This document shows, one piece after another, positions 27,793-36,446 of a DNA stretch of 64,000 nt. The position numbers and the translations under genes were made by a program. The stretch spans positions 35,687 to 99,686 of the forward strand of contig JAKITC010000003.1 of the NCBI GenBank assembly GCA_021648285.1. Direction: 5' to 3'. Within the stretch, counting starts at the first letter, position 1; the number at the start of each line of letters is the position of its first letter. The notes below the pieces were generated by a model. It saw only the letters and a program-made list of their open reading frames with translations. It was not told the DNA's origin and ran no database searches. Origin of the DNA: Sulfurimonas sp. (lineage in GTDB: Bacteria; Campylobacterota; Campylobacteria; Campylobacterales; Sulfurimonadaceae).

Positions 27793-27821
27793 TTGACATA
27801 GAAAATCTATTTGCCTATAAT
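27793..27821 (+). promoter_or_regulatory. Promoter of tRNA-Lys
   Basis: TTGACA (27793-27798) and TATAAT (27816-27821) are both perfect and spaced by 17 bp; the tRNA begins 29 bp after the -10 box. It is one of the two best sigma-70 promoters in the window. Confidence 0.85.
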
Positions 27822-27850
27822 TCCCATCCACAAACAATATGTTTGTTTAT

Positions 27851-27926
27851 GTCTTGTTAGCTCAGCTGGTAGAGCACGTCACTTTTAATGATGTGGCCGA
27901 TGGTTCGAATCCATCACAGGACACCA
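27851..27926 (+). tRNA. tRNA-Lys (UUU)
   Basis: A 76-nt cloverleaf with CCA encoded: acceptor GTCTTGT/ACAGGAC, D stem GCTC/GAGC, anticodon loop CTTTTAA (anticodon TTT) and T-arm GATGG-TTCGAAT-CCATC. Confidence 0.95.
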
Positions 27927-28163
27927 TAATATTATATTACGCAAAATGAGCAATAGCCCATTTTACTACGTTAACACTAGGTTTTCTTCAGCAGAAAGCT
28001 CACGCAACTTGTTGCTTTTGTTAAATGTAATACATTGTTAAACTTTTTAATGTTAATTAATTTTTTCTTAATCAAGAAAGATTTAATTTTTTCAATGAAG
28101 AAGTGTACATAAGGTACATAACGAATGAAAAATTAAATTTGACGCAGAGTAAGGAATATATTT
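27927..28163. repeat. tRNA-Lys to tRNA-Glu spacer with inverted repeats
   Basis: No gene is seen. A hairpin at 27943-27964 (AAAATG and CATTTT arms, loop AATA, one mismatch) may end or process the tRNA-Lys transcript. A longer inverted repeat pairs 28081-28094 with 28126-28138 (ATTTAATTTTT and AAAAATTAAAT arms), enclosing a tandem GTACATAAG/GTACATAAC. No clear promoter precedes tRNA-Glu, so cotranscription with tRNA-Lys is possible. Confidence 0.45.
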
Positions 28164-28238
28164 GGCCCCGTCGTCTAGCGGTTAGGATCCATGGTTTTCA
28201 TCCATGTTACAGGAGTTCAATTCTCCTCGGGGTCACCA
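28164..28238 (+). tRNA. tRNA-Glu (UUC)
   Basis: A 75-nt cloverleaf with CCA encoded: acceptor GGCCCCG/CGGGGTC, anticodon arm CATGG-TTTTCAT-CCATG (anticodon TTC) and T-arm AGGAG-TTCAATT-CTCCT. Confidence 0.94.
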
Positions 28239-28306
28239 CTTACTCAATTAATATTTATCTTTCAACTTACTTTTAAAAAATTGCACTTGATATTTGAATT
28301 GGCGCT

Positions 28307-31300
28307 TTACACTCTCAAAAACTCATTGATATCAAGATTATCTAAAATGTTACTGTGAGTACAATCCAATTCATGTATAGTAAGATTATCTGAATAGGGG
28401 CTAATATTATTAGATTCTAAAGATATTGTGTACTCACTTAATCTTTTATACTCTTCGTTTTCTACTATTGTATCAGCTTGCATAGCTTTAAGCAATGTTA
28501 CATTAGAGTACTCTAACTTTCCACTTAAAGGATTAGTTGAGAGTGCATTTTCTGCCTCAGTAGCCGAGAACACTTTATCTACATATTCTTTATCATAATT
28601 TTTGTACATACTCTCTTTTAGTTGGTTTTCATACTTGTTGTTTGACATCAATCTGTCTACCATTAACTTTATATTTTCATCAACTAAGATAGTATCTAGA
28701 ATTATTATATTTATATTTTTATATCCCTTTTTTTCTAACAAATAAGCCATCTCTAATGCTATTTTACCACCTATAGACCAAGCACATATGGAAATTTGCT
28801 CTGTTAGTTGATACTGCTTTTTATATTGATCTAAATAGTAGGAGGCTAGTAAATTTATATTATCTATTTTTTCACTGCTATGTATATTATGGTTATCAAT
28901 ACCTATACATGTGTATGTTTCACTGAGTTTATCTGCCAAAGGTTGGTACACTTCACAACCTCCTCTACCTGGATGAATAAAAATTAATTTAGGCAATGTT
29001 TCGTTGTAGTGATTACTATAAGGTTTAATCAATGAAACTTTAGAACTATGATTGTTTATTAATCCATCAATAAGCTCTAAAACTGTTTTCATTCTAAAAA
29101 TATCAGATACCCTTACCTCTAAAGAGAGAGCATTAGATAGTTTATGTGCTAGTGATATAGCAAGAATAGAGTTACCGCCTATTTTAAAGAAGTTATCACT
29201 AATTCCTACTCTCTCTACTTTTAACACCTCTTTAAATACATCACAAAGTTTCTCTTGTAACTCTGATGTTGGTGCCTCGTAAGACTCACTCTTAAACTCA
29301 GGGTCTGGAAGTACTTTTGTGTTTAGTTTACCATTAACAGTAAGTTCAAATGCGTCTACTTCTATAAATGCAGATGGAACCATATACTCCGGTAACTCTT
29401 TTGTTAGATGCTTTATAAGCTCTTTTTCATTTATACTCTTGTTAACTGTATAGTAAGCTACTAAGTATTTAGAGTTGTTATGTTCTTTAGCTAACACTAC
29501 AGCTTGTTTAACACCATCGTAGCTAGAGATGATTGACTCTATCTCAGGAAGCTCTATTCTGTAGCCACGTATCTTTACTTGAAAGTCATTTCTTCCAATG
29601 TATTCTATATTATTATCCTCTAGTAATCTTACAAGATCACCTGTCTTATACATAACAGTATTACCCTTGTCCCTACCGTCTTTGCGTCTTGCAAATGGGT
29701 TTGGTAAAAACCTCTCTTGTGTTAGTTCTTCTTGGTTTAGGTAACCTCTTGCTACTCCTGCACCTGCAATGTAGAGCTCACCGGTTACTCCTTTAGGAAC
29801 TAGGTTTAGATTATTATCTAAAACATAAAGTCTTGTATTGTAAACTGGACGACCTATTGGGATGCTCTCTTCTGCCAATTGTTTTTTATTTAATGTATAT
29901 GAACTTACTACATCACTACACTCTGTCGGTCCATAACTATTAACTAGTAGTGCAGTTGTACTATCTAACCATAAGTTCATACGTTCAAAGTCTATGCTCT
30001 CTCCACCTAAAAACAGATACTTTAAACTTTTTAATGACTCATATGGAGCCATAAATGGCTCAACTAAAGTATAAAAAGCAGAAGGTGCACAGTTTAAAAA
30101 TGTACATTGGTGCTTTGAAATCAGATTATGTACCTCGTTTGCTTCAAGGTGGTTACTACTAGGGAGAACAATTTTTCCTCCACTCTTTAGCATGGAAAAT
30201 ATATTTTTTTGAGTAAGGTCAAAACTTAGTGAGCTAATTATAATAGTAGAACTCTCATCATTAAACTCATACGACTCAGTATACCAACTAAGTAAGTTAA
30301 CCACACCACCATGCTCAATCATAACGCCTTTAGGTTTACCGGTAGTACCGGAGGTATAGATAATGTAAGCTAAACTATTCTGGGTAGAGATAGATGGAAG
30401 TTCTGTGCTACTTTGAGTTTCATAGTTATACTCATCCACTGCTAGTAAAGATAGCTTGTCTTTTATACTTTTATGTTCTAATATAAGAGTATCTAGTTTA
30501 TCTTTTAGATGTGACTGTGTTAGTAGTAGTGCAGTATTTGTATCTTCTAGTATGTAAGTTATTCTCTCATCTGGGTAACTCGGATCTATTGGTACATATG
30601 CTCCACCAGATTTAAGTATAGCAATTATAGCTATTATCATATCTAGTGATCTATCTAAACATAGAGCTATCGGTGTATCTGCTTGAAGTTCTTTAGAACT
30701 TTGCCCTTTATACTTAGCTTGTATCTCTCTTGCTAGAGAGTTTGTAAGAGAATCTAGCTCTTTGTAAGTTAAGCTTTTTTCTTCATATACTAGTGCTATG
30801 TTATCTGGTGTAAGGGCTGCTTGATTTGTAAAGAGTTCATGTATAGTTGAGTGAGGATATTCTTTATCTGTTTGGTTATTTATATATACAAGTTGTTTGT
30901 ACTCTTCTTGATCTAGAAGGGTTATGTCACTTATGTGTATGTAAGGGTTAAATACTATCTGCTCTAAGATGCGGATATATCTACTTGCCATCATCTGTAT
31001 AGTAGAGAGTTTAAATAGTGAAGTAGCATAGTTAAAAAGCAGATGTAAGGATTCATCATCATCATGAACAACAGAGAGTTCTAAATCAAACTTAGCTACT
31101 TTATAACTATCAGAGTCATATATACTAAAAAGTTTATCTTTATCCGTAGTTCTTGACATAAAGTTTTGAAGTGTAAACATTATGTCAAATATAGGGTGTC
31201 TTGATATATCTCTCTCTATATCAAGTCTATCAACAAGATGCTCAAACGGTATATCTTGGTGAGATTGTGCTTGTATGACATTCTCCTCTACAGAGTCAAG

Positions 31301-34300
31301 TAAAGAGTTAAATGATTCATTGCTGTTTATTTGATTTCTTATAGCTAAAGTATTTACAAAAACTCCAATAATATCTTCTAGCTGTTTAAAGTGTCTAGAA
31401 GCGGTTGGAGAACCTACAGTGATATCTTCTTGGTTAGAGTACTTAAAGAGTAAAACATTAAAAGCACTAAGTAAAAGAGTATATGGTGTTACCCCATTTT
31501 CTTTAGCAAGTTTTGATAAATCAAGGGAGAGTTTATCATCTAATGATATGTAGTAGCTATCTCCTTCATAACTAATTGTTTTAGGTCTTTGGTAGTCTGT
31601 AACTAATGTAAGTGGCTCTACATCTTGGAGTTTATTTTCCCAGTATCTATACTGTGTTTGTAACTCTTCTTCTTGAAGATAATCTTTTTGCCAAGATGCA
31701 AAGTCTTTATAGTCTAAAGTACGTATAGGAACCTCAAGAGTAGTACTATTTTTATAGTGATTATAGTATTGATAGAGTTCTTTAAAAAAGATCTTCATAC
31801 TCCACCCATCAAATGCTATATGATGGATATTGATAAGCATGTATATACCCTCATCTACTCTGTAGATTGCCGCGTATATAGGTAGTTCACTATTTAGATC
31901 AAATATACGGTTAACATCTTCACTTAGTTTAGCATCAAACATCTCTTTAGATTCAAATGTAGATTCGTGAAATATGAGCTCTTCTTTACTTAGTTCTTGA
32001 TATATGTTTGCATCACTATCCTCTTTTATAAGAGTTCTTAGTATATCTTGATTATTAACTATAGAACTAATAGCTTGTTTAAAGATCTCTATATCTGTAG
32101 TGCTTAGAAGCTCTATAGTCATAGGTATATTATAAGCGTTACTTCCATCTTCATACTTATCTATAAAGTAGAGTCTCTGTTGTGCAAATGAAAGTGGTGT
32201 TTTATCTTGATGAGTCACTGGAATATGCACTCTGTTATGATGTAGACCATTTTTTATTAAGTGCTCTATGGTCTTAAATGTAAATATATCAGCTACCTTT
32301 ACCTCCAATGAAAGAGCACATGATAGTTTATTTGCTAAAGAGATAGCTAGGATAGAGTTACCACCTATTTTAAAAAAGTCATCATTTATTCCTACACGTT
32401 CTAGCTTCAGCACATCTTGAAACATCTCACAAAGTTTTTCTTGTAACTCTGATGTTGGTGCCTCGTAAGATTCACTCTTAAACTCAGGTTCCGGAAGTGC
32501 TTTGGTGTTTAGCTTACCGTTTACTGTAAGCTCAAATGCCTCTACCTTTATAAAAGCGGATGGAACCATATACTCTGGTAATTCTTTAGTTAAAAAGCTT
32601 ATAAGTTGTTTCTCATTTATACTTTGCGTTGTTGTATAGTAAGCTACTAAGTATTTAGAGTTATTATGCTCTTTGGCTAGTACTACAGCTTGTTTAACGC
32701 CACTGCAGTTAGAGATGATAGACTCTATCTCAGGAAGCTCTATTCTATAACCACGTATTTTTACTTGAAAGTCATTTCTTCCAATGTACTCTATGTTATT
32801 ATCTGCTAGTAACCTTACAAGGTCACCTGTTTTATACATAGTTGTATAAGCTTTGTCTCTATCGCCTCTACGTCTCGCAAATGGATTCGGTAAAAATCTC
32901 TCTTTAGTTAACTCTTCTTGGTTTAAGTAACCTCTTGCTACACCTGCACCTGCAATATATAGCTCTCCTGTTACTCCCTCTGGAACTGGTATTAGAGATT
33001 CATTTAGGATGTAGAGTCTAGTGTTGTTTATTGGGCGGCCGATATTTGTGTGTAGCGAATCTGTTTTATACTTATGCAGTGTAGCATATACTGTAGACTC
33101 TGTTGGACCATATGCATTAACCAAAGTTCTATCTTTAGACCAGACATCCATTACATCTTTAGAACAAGCTTCTCCACCTACAAGTAATGTTTTTAACTTA
33201 GGTAAACTTTTATATTCTATACTTCTTAATAATACTGGGGGAAGAAGAGCAAAAGAAATTTCTTGTTTTATAATAAGCTCTATTAGTTCACTGATATTTT
33301 CTCTTTGAGCACTAGAAGTTATAACAAGGACAGCTCCATATATGAGTGCAGTATATATCTCTAAAGTAGCAGCATCAAAGCTATAAGAAGCAAATTGTAG
33401 TATATTGTCCTTATCTGTAATTCCAAACTCTTTAATCTGATTTTCTGCTAGATTAACCACGCCACCATGCTCAATCATAACTCCTTTAGGCTTACCGGTA
33501 GTACCAGAAGTGTAGATAACATAAGCTAAGCTATCTGGTGTAGAAATAGATATCAACTCTCTATCATCTTGAGTTTGGTAGTTATACTCATCTATTGCTA
33601 GTAAAGATAGTCTGTTATTTATACTTTCATGCTCTAGCAACAGAGTGTCTAGTTTATCTTTTAAATGTGACTGAGTGAGTAGTAATGCTGTTTTTGTGTC
33701 TTCTAAGATATAAGTTATTCTCTCATCTGGATAGTTTGGGTCTATTGGTACATACGCCGCGCCAGCTTTTAGCGTAGCAATTATTGCTATTATCATATCT
33801 AGTGATCTATCTAAACATAGAGCTATTGGTGTATCTGCTTGTAGAGTTTTTAAACTCTTCTTTTTATACTCTGCTTGTATCTCTCTTGCAAGAGAGTTTG
33901 TAAGAGAGTCTAGCTCTTTGTAAGTTAAGCTTTTTTCTTCATATACTAGTGCTATATTGTCTGGTGTAAGTTGTGCTTGCTTTACAAAGAGTTCGTGTAA
34001 GCTAAAGTCTGGGTACTCTTTGTCTGTTTGGTTGTTTGTATATACTAGTTGTTGGTACTCCTCTTTGTCTAAAAGAGTTATATCACTTATGTGTATCTCT
34101 GGAGTAGATGCTACATCATTTAGAGTGTTTTCAAAGTGATTTAAAAACTTTTTCATAAGCAGTGGATCTACCTTTTCACACTGGTACTCTAACTGAAATA
34201 TTACTCTATCTTTATCACTTGTTGCATCAAACTGAAGGCTAAGTAGTGCATCACTCTCTTTACTCCAAGACACATCCATCATCCCCTCAGCGTGAACACC

Positions 34301-35347
34301 ACTTAAGTTTATAGTACTACCACTAAATACAGCCTCACCTATAGAGATATTAAAAAAGTTATCACCTATATCTTTAGTTCTCTCTTCTCTAAGATTTTCT
34401 ACAATATCATTTAGTGAGTACCATAGATGCTCTTTAGAGCTCTTGCGCTGTTTGTTAAGTGAGACTATAAGATCATTAAAAGATATATCGTTTGTTACAT
34501 TTGCTTTAAGTAGGACATTGTTCACAAATGAACCAGTAACATTTGCATGCGTTTTTGGTCTTAAGTTTATAGGGTAACTCAGTATTATCTCTTCTTGATT
34601 GGTGATTTTACTAATAACCAAACTATAAACAGCTGTAATGTACTGAAATAGTGTAGTCCTACTTTTTCTTACAGCTTTTTTTAAATTAATATATTCATCC
34701 CCTTGAAGCTCCAAGTATAGTACTTCACTCTTTGAAGTGGTGTTAGTGTATGTACTAATAGGAAAGTCAACATTTAAAGGGTAGTTGTTTAAAAACTCTA
34801 ACCAGTACTCCTTTGCAGACTCTTTTTTCTCTTTAGTAATTAAAGAGTGCTCTATCTCAACTGCCTCACAAAAACTTTCTTTAGTAAGGTCTATATGAGT
34901 ATTTTTATCACAAAGATGATTATAAAAATTTTCAAGTCTACGATTAAGAGTATTTGCAGTAATAGCATCTGCCAAAATATGATAAGCTACAGATAATAAA
35001 TATATATTTGAATTAGTTGTAATTATGTAGTATTTATATAGAGGACCGTTATATATGTCAAATGGTTTATTAATAAGCTCTATTAGATACTCTTTTATAT
35101 TATCTTCATCATATTCTATGTATGTGATAAAATCATTTAGGCTATAATCAGCTCTGTATGGTTTGTTCTCTTTGTTAAATGAGATATAAAAGTTTTCATC
35201 ATCCAGTGCATACTTACATGCTTTTTCTAAATACTTAAGGTTAACTGAGTTGTCTAGTTTATATGAAAGAGATACATTATATTTGGAACTCTTGGGGTTT
35301 AGGAGCCATTCTAGTAAGAATCGTTCTTGATAGATTGATATTTGCAA
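28307..35347 (-). CDS. Dimodular non-ribosomal peptide synthetase, C-A-T-C-A-T-TE
   Basis: A 2346-residue NRPS. C1 (about 1-415) has His123 and Asp127 but reads YHILADA in place of HHxxxDG. A1 (about 445-945) has TSGTTGKPKG from 613; T1 carries its phosphopantetheine Ser998 in GGNSI. C2 (about 1045-1480) has a complete HHIAFDG (catalytic His1176). A2 (about 1510-2005) has TSGTTGKPKG from 1665; T2 has Ser2060. The TE (about 2110-2346) has Ser2191 (AWSIGG) and His2331. By my alignment to GrsA the pocket residues are D-A-L-L-L-G-A-V-Y-K (A1, hydrophobic or aromatic) and D-L-K-C-F-G-S-D-V-K (A2, no match known to me). I chose TTG 35347, with AAGGA upstream and TATAAT at 35381-35386; ATG 35401 would lie over that promoter. 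The product is probably an N-acylated or free dipeptide released by the TE. Confidence 0.93.
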   Translation of the reverse strand: MQISIYQERFLLEWLLNPKSSKYNVSLSYKLDNSVNLKYLEKACKYALDDENFYISFNKENKPYRADYSLNDFITYIEYDEDNIKEYLIELINKPFDIYNGPLYKYYIITTNSNIYLLSVAYHILADAITANTLNRRLENFYNHLCDKNTHIDLTKESFCEAVEIEHSLITKEKKESAKEYWLEFLNNYPLNVDFPISTYTNTTSKSEVLYLELQGDEYINLKKAVRKSRTTLFQYITAVYSLVISKITNQEEIILSYPINLRPKTHANVTGSFVNNVLLKANVTNDISFNDLIVSLNKQRKSSKEHLWYSLNDIVENLREERTKDIGDNFFNISIGEAVFSGSTINLSGVHAEGMMDVSWSKESDALLSLQFDATSDKDRVIFQLEYQCEKVDPLLMKKFLNHFENTLNDVASTPEIHISDITLLDKEEYQQLVYTNNQTDKEYPDFSLHELFVKQAQLTPDNIALVYEEKSLTYKELDSLTNSLAREIQAEYKKKSLKTLQADTPIALCLDRSLDMIIAIIATLKAGAAYVPIDPNYPDERITYILEDTKTALLLTQSHLKDKLDTLLLEHESINNRLSLLAIDEYNYQTQDDRELISISTPDSLAYVIYTSGTTGKPKGVMIEHGGVVNLAENQIKEFGITDKDNILQFASYSFDAATLEIYTALIYGAVLVITSSAQRENISELIELIIKQEISFALLPPVLLRSIEYKSLPKLKTLLVGGEACSKDVMDVWSKDRTLVNAYGPTESTVYATLHKYKTDSLHTNIGRPINNTRLYILNESLIPVPEGVTGELYIAGAGVARGYLNQEELTKERFLPNPFARRRGDRDKAYTTMYKTGDLVRLLADNNIEYIGRNDFQVKIRGYRIELPEIESIISNCSGVKQAVVLAKEHNNSKYLVAYYTTTQSINEKQLISFLTKELPEYMVPSAFIKVEAFELTVNGKLNTKALPEPEFKSESYEAPTSELQEKLCEMFQDVLKLERVGINDDFFKIGGNSILAISLANKLSCALSLEVKVADIFTFKTIEHLIKNGLHHNRVHIPVTHQDKTPLSFAQQRLYFIDKYEDGSNAYNIPMTIELLSTTDIEIFKQAISSIVNNQDILRTLIKEDSDANIYQELSKEELIFHESTFESKEMFDAKLSEDVNRIFDLNSELPIYAAIYRVDEGIYMLINIHHIAFDGWSMKIFFKELYQYYNHYKNSTTLEVPIRTLDYKDFASWQKDYLQEEELQTQYRYWENKLQDVEPLTLVTDYQRPKTISYEGDSYYISLDDKLSLDLSKLAKENGVTPYTLLLSAFNVLLFKYSNQEDITVGSPTASRHFKQLEDIIGVFVNTLAIRNQINSNESFNSLLDSVEENVIQAQSHQDIPFEHLVDRLDIERDISRHPIFDIMFTLQNFMSRTTDKDKLFSIYDSDSYKVAKFDLELSVVHDDDESLHLLFNYATSLFKLSTIQMMASRYIRILEQIVFNPYIHISDITLLDQEEYKQLVYINNQTDKEYPHSTIHELFTNQAALTPDNIALVYEEKSLTYKELDSLTNSLAREIQAKYKGQSSKELQADTPIALCLDRSLDMIIAIIAILKSGGAYVPIDPSYPDERITYILEDTNTALLLTQSHLKDKLDTLILEHKSIKDKLSLLAVDEYNYETQSSTELPSISTQNSLAYIIYTSGTTGKPKGVMIEHGGVVNLLSWYTESYEFNDESSTIIISSLSFDLTQKNIFSMLKSGGKIVLPSSNHLEANEVHNLISKHQCTFLNCAPSAFYTLVEPFMAPYESLKSLKYLFLGGESIDFERMNLWLDSTTALLVNSYGPTECSDVVSSYTLNKKQLAEESIPIGRPVYNTRLYVLDNNLNLVPKGVTGELYIAGAGVARGYLNQEELTQERFLPNPFARRKDGRDKGNTVMYKTGDLVRLLEDNNIEYIGRNDFQVKIRGYRIELPEIESIISSYDGVKQAVVLAKEHNNSKYLVAYYTVNKSINEKELIKHLTKELPEYMVPSAFIEVDAFELTVNGKLNTKVLPDPEFKSESYEAPTSELQEKLCDVFKEVLKVERVGISDNFFKIGGNSILAISLAHKLSNALSLEVRVSDIFRMKTVLELIDGLINNHSSKVSLIKPYSNHYNETLPKLIFIHPGRGGCEVYQPLADKLSETYTCIGIDNHNIHSSEKIDNINLLASYYLDQYKKQYQLTEQISICAWSIGGKIALEMAYLLEKKGYKNINIIILDTILVDENIKLMVDRLMSNNKYENQLKESMYKNYDKEYVDKVFSATEAENALSTNPLSGKLEYSNVTLLKAMQADTIVENEEYKRLSEYTISLESNNISPYSDNLTIHELDCTHSNILDNLDINEFLRV

Positions 35348-35380
35348 TATATAATCCTTAAAATTTATAATATAATCAAA

Positions 35381-35482
35381 ATTATAACACATTGTCTCCA
35401 TAAAGTAACCTGATATAACTATATTGCTATCAAATTGTCGCCTAAAATTTAGTTTTGTACTTATTATTATTTTTGATATGAT
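35381..35482. promoter_or_regulatory. Divergent promoter region, NRPS and PPTase
   Basis: On the minus strand TATAAT (35381-35386) would place NRPS transcription about 27 nt before TTG 35347. On the plus strand TTGTAC (35455-35460) and TATGAT (35477-35482), 16 bp apart, would start the PPTase transcript near 35489. Both are read from sequence only. Confidence 0.5.
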
Positions 35483-35590
35483 GGTGTTGAATAAGGTCAG
35501 GCACTTAACAAAGGAAAAACTATAAATATATTACAAACTATTGAAATAGATAAACACTCATCTGTTTTTATTTTAAACTTAGAGGATAAT

Positions 35591-36142
35591 GTGGCTTATA
35601 TTGATACAAGTCTAATTCCATCTCTCCAACTTGCAGAGATCAATCAATATCGCCAAATTCAAGATAAAAACAGACGATTGGTATCTCGTACTTTTTTATT
35701 TAAGTTCTTAAAAGAGATGTATGGTTTCTCAGATTTTACATTTTTGTACACTGACATTAAACGACCAACACTAAAAGATACAAATATAGATTTTAACATC
35801 TCATATTCAAAAAGCTTAATAGCAGTAGCGATCTCAACTAAAAACAAAATTGGGGTAGATATAGAGTACATAGATCACTCTTTTGACATTAAGAGCATCA
35901 TACCGGCATGTATGAATAGCCAAGAGCTAAAAACATTTGAGTTCTTGAAAAACAGTGAAAGATTAAACTATTTTTACTCTCTTTGGACATATAAAGAAGC
36001 TTTAGTAAAGCTTCTCGGAGGTGGTTTATATCTTGATCTAAAAGAGATAACAGACTTTAAAGTAAATAATTTAAACATATGTAAGTATCAACCATTTATC
36101 TCAAACGACTACTCTTTAAGTGTAGTAAAGTTTAACAAATAG
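35591..36142 (+). CDS. Sfp-type 4'-phosphopantetheinyl transferase
   Basis: The enzyme that activates NRPS carrier domains by attaching phosphopantetheine from CoA. Motifs are NFNISYSK-like DFNISYSKS, the Mg-binding GVDIEYI and FYSLWTYKEALVKLLGGGL (the WxxKEA box). The GTG at 35591 is the first standard start and gives 183 residues. However, the open frame continues upstream to 35495 and encodes SSVFILNLED, which looks like the family's first beta strand, and an AAAGGA site at 35510-35515 sits 6 nt before an ATA codon at 35522. The true start may therefore be non-standard. It is divergent from the NRPS, its obvious substrate. Confidence 0.88.
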   Translation: MAYIDTSLIPSLQLAEINQYRQIQDKNRRLVSRTFLFKFLKEMYGFSDFTFLYTDIKRPTLKDTNIDFNISYSKSLIAVAISTKNKIGVDIEYIDHSFDIKSIIPACMNSQELKTFEFLKNSERLNYFYSLWTYKEALVKLLGGGLYLDLKEITDFKVNNLNICKYQPFISNDYSLSVVKFNK

Positions 36143-36446
36143 TAAAAATATTGATACTTTAAAAGATACATCTATAAATAGAGAAAGTGAAGTAAAAAAA
36201 TCTCATTATATTAAATTTATGCATAGATTTAAAAATGCTGTTTAACACTTTCGTATAAAAAAGCCTCTACTCAAAGATTTTCAAAAAAAACTTTCTCTAA
36301 ATATAGCCTCGAATAAAATTTAGGCTAAAATGCACAAATAACCTCAAAATACTACTTTTTTTAAACTTTTTACATATATCACAAAAAATGTCGTTATAAT
36401 GTGTTATCACAACAAGGATAATTAAAATACTATAGGGAGAAATAGC
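36143..36446. other. Intergenic region before the TonB receptor gene
   Basis: No gene is seen in these 304 bp. A TATAAT box (36395-36400) lies 46 bp before the ATG at 36447, with no good -35. Several A/T-rich direct and inverted stretches are present but no recognisable Fur box or riboswitch. Confidence 0.45.

Noticed and set aside
28004..28022. Rho-independent terminator after tRNA-Lys
   Set aside because: The stem is only four GC/AT pairs with a short T tract; too weak to call.
28307..35347. The repeated NRPS modules as an assembly error
   Set aside because: The A-domain cores and the C domains differ clearly between modules and the frame is intact throughout, so a simple duplicated-read artefact does not explain it.
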